From Protopterus annectens (Eukaryota > Chordata > Ceratodontiformes > Protopteridae): a DNA stretch of 64,000 nt. Below the pieces are notes generated by a model. The model had not been told where the DNA came from, did not search any database, and saw only the letters and a list, made by a program, of their open reading frames with translations. The stretch is from the NCBI RefSeq assembly GCF_019279795.1, contig NC_056744.1:1503885355-1503949354 (forward strand). Direction: 5' to 3'. Both the position numbers and the translations under genes were made by a program. Positions 57,701 through 64,000 of this stretch are shown here, in pieces (position 1 is the stretch's first letter; each line of letters starts with the position of its first letter).

Positions 57701-60700
57701 ACAGGGTACTGATCTCTCTCGACCCATGACTGGCACAGTCTATCAGGTGATGAAGGTAACCACACACACCACATATCCGTCTCACATATCCTCTAGCAAC
57801 AGCACTCAATCCACATTGTCTCACACAGATGTACTCGGATGCTGTAAATGTACTCTACCTAAGCAGCAGAGACCTCCAAAGCAGACACACACACACCTGC
57901 TACCCCACTACAATACCCACATATCACATAGTTCACAATGTCAATGTGCCACACAGTCACTGCCCTTAAGGCTAAACAACACACCTAATACACTTGTAAT
58001 AGGCGACACTTATTTTCAGACACACTGATGTACCACTCACCAGCCCTAACAAGAGAATAGTCACTTTGGGCTGTCTGTTGGGTGCCAGGTTCTGCCACAT
58101 AACACAGGCAGTCAGGTTACTCCAAAGCAAGTACAGGACTGGCACCATCATTGTCCATGCTGGTGTGTATAACCTCAGACGTTACTCCCTGGACCACATG
58201 ACATGTTACATGGAGGAACACTCTGATCATGTAACCCAGGCCAGTATGACCCTGACCTTGTCTAGCATCTTACACCTACCAATTATGATGTCACAGTAAA
58301 TGGACACACATCACATTTAACAGTTGCCTAACAAATTTGTTTAATTCATGGGGGATACAGTGTCTGTCAGCCTATGGTGACATTCTCAACATGCCACGTA
58401 GCTTCACTATGGACAGCTTGCACCTGTCACCCTTGGACTTTGGAATGCTGGCTAAAGCTCTTGCTGCCACCATAGTGCCTTTTTTAAGTAGGGCTCAGAA
58501 GAGAAACCCACCTCCATAGACATTACAGGTTAAATGAAACTAAGGGTAATGCTGCTCAACAACAGTTGTGTTAACCTCATATTGCGGCCACTCAGGACTC
58601 TCCTCAGTATGGAGGATAGCGATATCTGTGCACTAACAGATGCCTGGTTCAGGCTCGCTTATGCACACCAGCACTACCAGGTTATGTTTCATACCATGCT
58701 GTCTGACAACAAGCCTTGGAACAGACAACACAACTAGGGGGAGTATCCATATACATCACCGATACACACACCTCCGGGTTAGTAGCACTGCACAAAGCAT
58801 CACAGACCATACATACACAACCACCATTGTGCAATACTGCCTTTCAGTTTGTTGCCTGCTACAGAACACACTCCCAGACTCAGGAACCACACTCTGCTTT
58901 CGTGGGAACTATGAAGAATATGAAGGTCTCCACAAACACCATTATATTGTGTGACTTCATATACACAAATATTGACTGGGCATACTACTCAAGCCCCCGA
59001 CACCCTCACCCAACAGTCGCTACAATTTGTAGACTCATATGCTATGGCACAACCAGTCAGCACAGCCACAAGGGGGAATACATATTGGACCTGATCATCA
59101 CCAACATGGGGACTCTATGTTCCACAGCAGCGATATACCCCTCATTGGTAAGGTCAGAACATACATGTATCTCACTGGGCATACATATACCCTCCACACA
59201 CCCATCCTGGGTAATCTTGGTGAACTTCTCATGAGCCAACGTCTCACTTCACCGCAGCAAGGTGGTATCCTTCAGAGACCCTGAGACGGTGGCAAATACA
59301 GCTCACACTGCTGCATCCTTTACATACACATTCCATGGACACCTAGTGGACTGCATGGATTGTGCTATCCCAAATAACAACAGGATTCACTACTCCAATG
59401 GCAGGGGACCTGTCTGGTAGACACCAGCCATTAATAAGCTGTACAACGTCAGGAGGAAGCTACTACATGATAGAGCACAATCCCGGACTGGGAAGGCATC
59501 TGTAATCTGTACTAGCAGACAGCTACGATCACTCATGAACTTTTCTAAGGGCCGCTTCTACCGGACAATTGCAGCAGACATGTAGGACTATCACACGGCC
59601 TTCTTCAGTTATGTTAGGAACTTGGGTGGACACTCACTGATATGCTGTGAGTTACTGCATACTGACTAAACCTATCCTGAGCCCACTGGCATTGCCAACA
59701 TCCTGGCAAACAGGTTCAGTGCAGATGTCTACCACCCCCCCCCCAAGGAGCAACTATCCATCCCAACAGAGTATAACCTCCCTGACATCACACAGTAGCA
59801 GGTGAGTGCTGCCCTCCCCAAAGCGTACATCACAGTATCAATGTGACCAGATGGTGTCCCAACCTGCATCTTACACGAGCATCATGACAGACGTAACCCT
59901 CACATTACATCACTGTTCAATATCGGAGTTACCACAAGATATGTACCCAAGGAATGGCATACAGCGACATTGGTCCTGCTCCACAGAGTTGGTGCCACAA
60001 CGGACCACAGACAATATTGCCCTATAAGCCTAAGTAGCCTGTTCTGCATAGCTATGGAGTGTATTGTCATGGGACTCATACACATAGACATCGGGAACCT
60101 ACGGACACTGTGTCCTACATATTTCAGCATTGTAGTGGGCAGATCATGCCTCTTGAACCTGTTCATATTCTTTAAATGGCTAACAGGTCCATCGACATAG
60201 GGACAGCTGTCCACACAGCCTACCTGAACCTTGCAAAACCCTTCAACACAATAACCCACTGGGCCATTATGCATAGGCTCACCAGCGTCAATATGGACAC
60301 ATATCTCACATGATGGATTGATACCTGGATCAGGGATAGCACACACATGGTCAGACTTGCAGGTGCCATGTCTGACTATACACCAGCTATACGTGGCATC
60401 CCACACAACTCGGTCCTGGGACTTCTCTTGTTCAGTATATATTTGTCTGATGTACAGGCTACCACAGGGGGAATATGGCTGAACATGTTTGCACTTGACT
60501 GCAAACTGGGTGCCATGATCAACTCTCCAGCTGCCACATGCATACTCCAACAGGGTCTCACAGAGATGGATGACTGGTGCCTGAGCCATGGCCTACAGCT
60601 AAATGCCATTAATTGCATAGTCATCCCCTTTGTGAATAACAACATGTACACACATTACCACATAGGTAGTACTCCATTACATATGGTAGGAGTTGTTAGG

Positions 60701-61370
60701 GGTTGGGGGCATGACATGTTCGTACTGTCTCCTTTGACATTCACGTTGCCAAAGTGGTTGGACACACCTTCTATGTGGGCCACCTTATCCCATATGGTTT
60801 CACATCTAGCTTGAGTGAGGTCATTGTGACCCTATACTCATCACATCCATGCTTGGTTACAATGCCACATTTAGGGTGTACCTTACCCGACACCTGCAGC
60901 AAGTTGTACTGTCCACGGAAGTTTCTCACCAAGCAAATCTAGGGACTTGCACAGATGCCCTGCACAGTTCAGATGCAGTAACTCCAGCTCTACTCAGTCG
61001 CTTACCACCTACTCAGATATGATGTGTGCCTGTTGTTTACAGATATACCCAACCCAGAATTACTGGACCTGCTCCACCTCAGGATATCCGACTCCCTTGG
61101 AGCTACACACTCCAGGGACGTATACCTCAGCACAGATGTTAATAGGACATTGTAGAGGGACAGATTCTTATCCCAGAGGCTCCACTCACTCCAGAATGTA
61201 ATCCCACTTTCACATAGGCAGAGCTACCCACTGACCACCTACTGGAGACATCTTGACGACTGGTATGTGTGATCGTATGTTTACCCCTGGGATGTCTTCT
61301 GTGTCCCTGCTAGACAGAGGCACACTAGCCTAGGCTAATCTTGTGTGACCTACTATTCACACACACGTAC
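57701..61370 (+). mobile_element. CR1 LINE, near-complete but unusually diverged copy
   Basis: CR1 parts occur in order. The ORF1 esterase has LVIGDTYFQTH (about 57,997; GDS to GDT), IIVHAGVYNLRR (about 58,150) and DSLHLSPLDFGMLAKALAA (about 58,405-58,470). The endonuclease has DSDICALTDAWF, then GGVSIYITDTHTSGLVALHK and ILCDFIYTNIDW, where GDFN is CDFI. Reverse transcriptase (59,970-60,814) has GIPHNSVLGLLLFSIYLSDV for GVPQGSVLGPLLFGIYFSEV and FALDCKLG for FADDCKLG. Next comes HGLQLNAINCIVIPFVNNN. The 3' end near 61,370 has GCCTAGGCTAATCTTG. Against sister copies, lysine codons are repeatedly lost (AAG/AAA to ATG, ATT, ACA). The changes are mostly transversions in purine runs. Many stops in the rest. 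Confidence 0.88.
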
Positions 61371-61689
61371 TCAGGCATGGCCTAAGTGTGTGAGCATGCC
61401 CAGTTCTGCCATTCTGTGTTGCCTAACATTTGTCTCCTTTATTCGTGTGTGAGCATGCCCAGTGTGACCTTTCAGTATGTTGCTATTTGAGGTCCACTAC
61501 ATTTATTGATGTGTGCGAACATGACCGATATTAACATTTATACAGTGTGTATTGGAAGTCAGATTCCGTTCTCACTGCAGGACTCACCTTTGTGTCATAA
61601 CTCGACAAGGATTATGCTGTGCCTGCAGGGTTTCCATGAAATACTCTGCATAGACTTATCAACATTCCTTCATACAGGTTGACCACTGC

Positions 61690-61762
61690 AATACTGTCAT
61701 GGTTTAGTGGTTCAGTACTTTGGCTATAGTACACAGTATCCTGGGTTCGAGGCCCATCACTG
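61690..61762 (+). repeat. tRNA-like head
   Basis: CTGTCATGGTTTAGTGGTTC (box A) and TATCCTGGGTTCGAGGCCCA (box B, consensus). TTTATATTTTCATACTGAGC follows. It is the best preserved of the family, with D- and T-arm-like pairing, but no acceptor stem was found, so a working tRNA gene is unlikely. Confidence 0.68.
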
Positions 61763-61789
61763 CTTTATATTTTCATACTGAGCAGACCA

Positions 61790-62005
61790 GACTGCTTAAG
61801 GGCCAGTTAAGCAAATATGAGCATGTTGGCTTTTGTTCAGCTATGCCCTACTTAGACCAGGCTTGTCCAACATTGCTCAATATTCACCAACATTGCTGGA
61901 CGTTGCCCAATATTACTGAACATTGAATACAGTTGTGCTAGTTGGTGTGTGGGATTTTGTTTGCATATACTACATGGTGGTAAATGCTGTTTAGCAGTGC
62001 TTTAT
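61790..62005. repeat. Short-repeat cluster (TTGCTNAA/GCTTAA type)
   Basis: TGCTTAAGGG, AGTTAAGCA, then CAACATTGCTCAATATTCAC, CAACATTGCTGGACGTTGCC and CAATATTACTGAACATTG in succession, then GTTTAGCAGTGC and TATTGCTGAACAC. It stands directly after the tRNA-like head at 61.69 kb, the same order as at 44 and 47 kb. Confidence 0.55.
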
Positions 62006-62168
62006 ATTGCTGAACACATGGCAATCATGCCTTAGGTGGTGCTGCAGGGCTGCCTATGTTGGATGCACATACTACACTCCCTGTACATGTTTGAAAGCAG
62101 GTTGTGTCAACTTAGGCATCCCTTTTACTATATGTGCGAGTCGGAGAGAGGTATTGTTTCCAGAATTC

Positions 62169-63250
62169 CTACTGAGCCAGTGTATGTGCTATGCATTGCC
62201 TCTTTGCCAATGCCAAAGCATACTGGGCACACCTCCTTCTGCCTACTGGGGCAAGCTCAGGTTGTTCCTCCTCAGAGTCACGCTCTGCCTGTGATGGCCT
62301 TGGCAATGGTGGGGGGCTATTTGGCCCAGGCCTATGCTGGTCCTGATGCAGCTGTTTTCGCAGGATCATATTATGTAGCATAGCACATACCATGACAATT
62401 TGGGTACATGTAGTTGGTGAGTACTGCAAGGCTCCACCAGATGTGTCCAGGCACCGGAACAGTAACTTCAGCAGCCCAAACACACACTCTCTATTACATT
62501 ATGTGTTTGTGCATGTGCCTCATTATGGCGTTCCTGTTCAGGTGTGTGTGCGTTTCTGATTGGTGTCATCAGCCATGGCTCCAGTGCATAACCAGCATCC
62601 CCCACTAGGTGACCATGTGGGATGTCCCCATTGGCAAATGTCTGGTACAGCTGCGTCAGATGCCAGATATGGGAATCATGGTAGCTTCCAGGGCAGCATG
62701 CACACACATTCAGTATTATGCCCTGGGCATCGCACATGACCTGGCAGTAGATGGAGGGGAAGCCCTTGCGGTTGAAGTAGACCCTATCCCACTCACCGAC
62801 TGGTGCATTGATGCGTATGTGCGTGCAGTCTATTGCACCCACTACCTCCAGGTATTCTGCTATTTGCTGGAAGAGACTCATATTGCTGGCCAATATCTCA
62901 TGGGAATTGGGGAAATATACATGATCACTGACGTGCTGACATGGCATCCAGGAACTGGTGTAGTACCCTGGATGCTGATGGCTGTGATATCCCCAGTTGG
63001 TCTTTGGAAGGTACCTGTTGCTAATATTCGTAGGCCAACACATACCTTGGTTTCCACTGGGATGGGTTCCCCTCTGTTGGTTCTGTGTGTGAGGCGTGGC
63101 CTGCACAGCTCAACAATTTACTGCAGGAGGTCCCTGTCCATTCTAGCGCTCCACTATCTCCAGCTCGTGTAGCCCCTGGTGGGTTACCCCGGGCCTGTAC
63201 ACTCACTTCTCAGTCTCCTCACTGTGGGTTGTCCAGCAGCATTTCCATTG
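62169..63250 (-). pseudogene. PIF/Harbinger transposase, nearly complete
   Basis: The minus strand encodes, from about 63,250 down, an N-terminal block (ELCRPRLTHRT, ETKVCVGLRILATGTFQRPT) in a different frame. A long open frame (63,106-62,468) follows. It has the DDE nuclease: VVGAIDCTHIRINAPVGEWD (first Asp), NVCACCPGSYHDSHIW, VGDAGYALEPWLMTPIRNAH (second Asp) and NVIES (catalytic Glu). A 2-bp TG expansion just after this Glu shifts the frame before FGLLK. The C-terminus is read at 62,483-62,169: RCLDTSGGALQYSPTTCTQI, VMVCAMLHNMILRKQL. The family's catalytic triad is present. The enzyme would act with a Myb/SANT-like partner such as that at 44,691. It is much better kept than the copy at 1.2-2.4 kb. 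Confidence 0.9.
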
Positions 63251-63552
63251 TCACCACCCTCAGCATGTTGCATATGTCACCTTATAACAGCAATGGCAGC
63301 CCCTAACATTTCTTTGTCTCAGTAAAGCTTTTTCAGTTTTCACTTCTATTAGCTTAATGTAGTATCTGTTGTGAGAAACATAATGGACTGTTGTTTGCAG
63401 AGTTTTAAGTGCTAGGCTGGGCTGGGCTAGTGTACTGCCTGTGTAATTGCCTGATTCTGATTGTTTTCACCTGCTAGCTCTGCTAGTACTCCCTGGTAGC
63501 TTCCTACTGTTTGTTGTGCCTCCTTTTTCCTTTGTTTCCTCAGGGGGGAGCA

Positions 63553-63792
63553 CTGCGCACACAAGTGCAAACACACGCACAGCAGCTAACACGCGCGCAC
63601 ACATGCTTACATGGAGTAAAACTTGCTTATTCGGGTTAAAACGCGCGCACACCAGCGCAAATGCGCTTACAACTCTTTCAACAGCCTTATACATGCTTAC
63701 TCCCGCTTAAATGCGTGCACTCACGCTTACATGCGCGCACTCTGTTTTACTCTGGTTTACACGTGCGCACACGCGAGCATACCCGCTCAGCA
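63553..63792. repeat. CpG-rich subterminal-type array
   Basis: Degenerate short repeats of two kinds alternate: GCGCGCACAC and ATGCTTAC or CGCTTAAATGCG. The array stands just upstream of the minus-strand transposase. CGCTTACAACT also occurs in the MITE at 47,210. The many CpGs contrast with the rest of the window. It is likely a subterminal binding array of the Harbinger element. Confidence 0.6.
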
Positions 63793-64000
63793 AGAAACTT
63801 TGGTGTTATCCACAGCATACACCTTCCATTTCTTGCCTCTCCCTAGCCTACCTGTTGACACGCCTCTTTCCATGATGTGTAAATGACAGCTGACACATGC
63901 CACTCTGCTCCAATGAGCTTCACTTCTTTCATACATACCCCCCTCGTGATGTCACCTGTCTTCTACTCTGTTACTCCCCATATCCTACTCCTACACTCCA
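63793..64000. other. Right edge of the window, no feature seen
   Basis: No terminal inverted repeat matching 43,466 was found, so the right end of the proposed element is outside the window or lost. Confidence 0.4.

Noticed and set aside
61690-61762. A functional tRNA gene
   Set aside because: Box A and box B are good, but no acceptor stem or anticodon arm pairs convincingly. The same unit recurs as a repeat.

Overview
This window is nuclear DNA from a vertebrate with a large, repeat-crowded genome. It has no operons, long AT-rich non-coding stretches, one spliced-type host exon (TRIM family), APE-type LINEs of the CR1, L2/Rex1 and RTE groups, V-SINE-type SINEs, PIF/Harbinger DNA transposons and a Penelope-like element. 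This combination fits a lungfish, another non-teleost fish or an amphibian. The species cannot be fixed from the sequence alone.

Layout. 0-3.9 kb: a decayed PIF/Harbinger transposase (-) and a 270-bp foldback. 3.97-7.26 kb: a long L2/Rex1-like LINE (+), followed directly by an L2-tailed SINE (-). 9.6-13.9 kb: a fossil tail with a hammerhead-like core, then a long decayed CR1 (-). 14-16 kb: a V-SINE and several local tandem duplications. 18.2-20.7 kb: two CR1 3' ends of one young subfamily and a LINE tail. 21.35-21.91 kb: an open first coding exon of a TRIM RING/B-box E3 ubiquitin ligase, the only convincing host gene part. 24.1-27.4 kb: a hAT-like tip and the best-preserved CR1 (-). 30.3-32.1 kb: a SINE and a Myb/SANT-like relic. 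33.2-38.1 kb: an internally deleted CR1, a CR1 5' piece and an RTE 3' end. 39.3-43.2 kb: a SINE, a 52-bp tandem array, and a tRNA-like head joined to a CR1 3' end.

From about 43.5 kb to the window end the character changes. Here lie a Myb/SANT-like gene (+) typical of the PIF/Harbinger accessory protein, more exon-like blocks, a PIF/Harbinger transposase (-) at 62.2-63.2 kb, a 164-bp MITE with a TTA target duplication, and arrays of GCTTA-type short repeats, most of them next to tRNA-like heads. Later insertions in this stretch are a 320-bp foldback in a (TA)n tract, a Penelope-like element bounded by a perfect 69-bp inverted repeat, and two CR1 copies. I read 43.5-63.9 kb as possibly one giant, repeatedly invaded Harbinger element whose right end is not in view.

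The CR1 copies at 50.6-51.4 and about 57.7-61.4 kb are unusual. Against their sisters they differ mainly by transversions that break A and purine runs, and the surrounding DNA has very few AAA/TTT triplets and many CA/TG/TA steps. The two young CR1 ends at 18-20 kb differ from each other almost only by transitions. All statements about homology, identity and substitution type rest on reading and hand alignment, with no database search.
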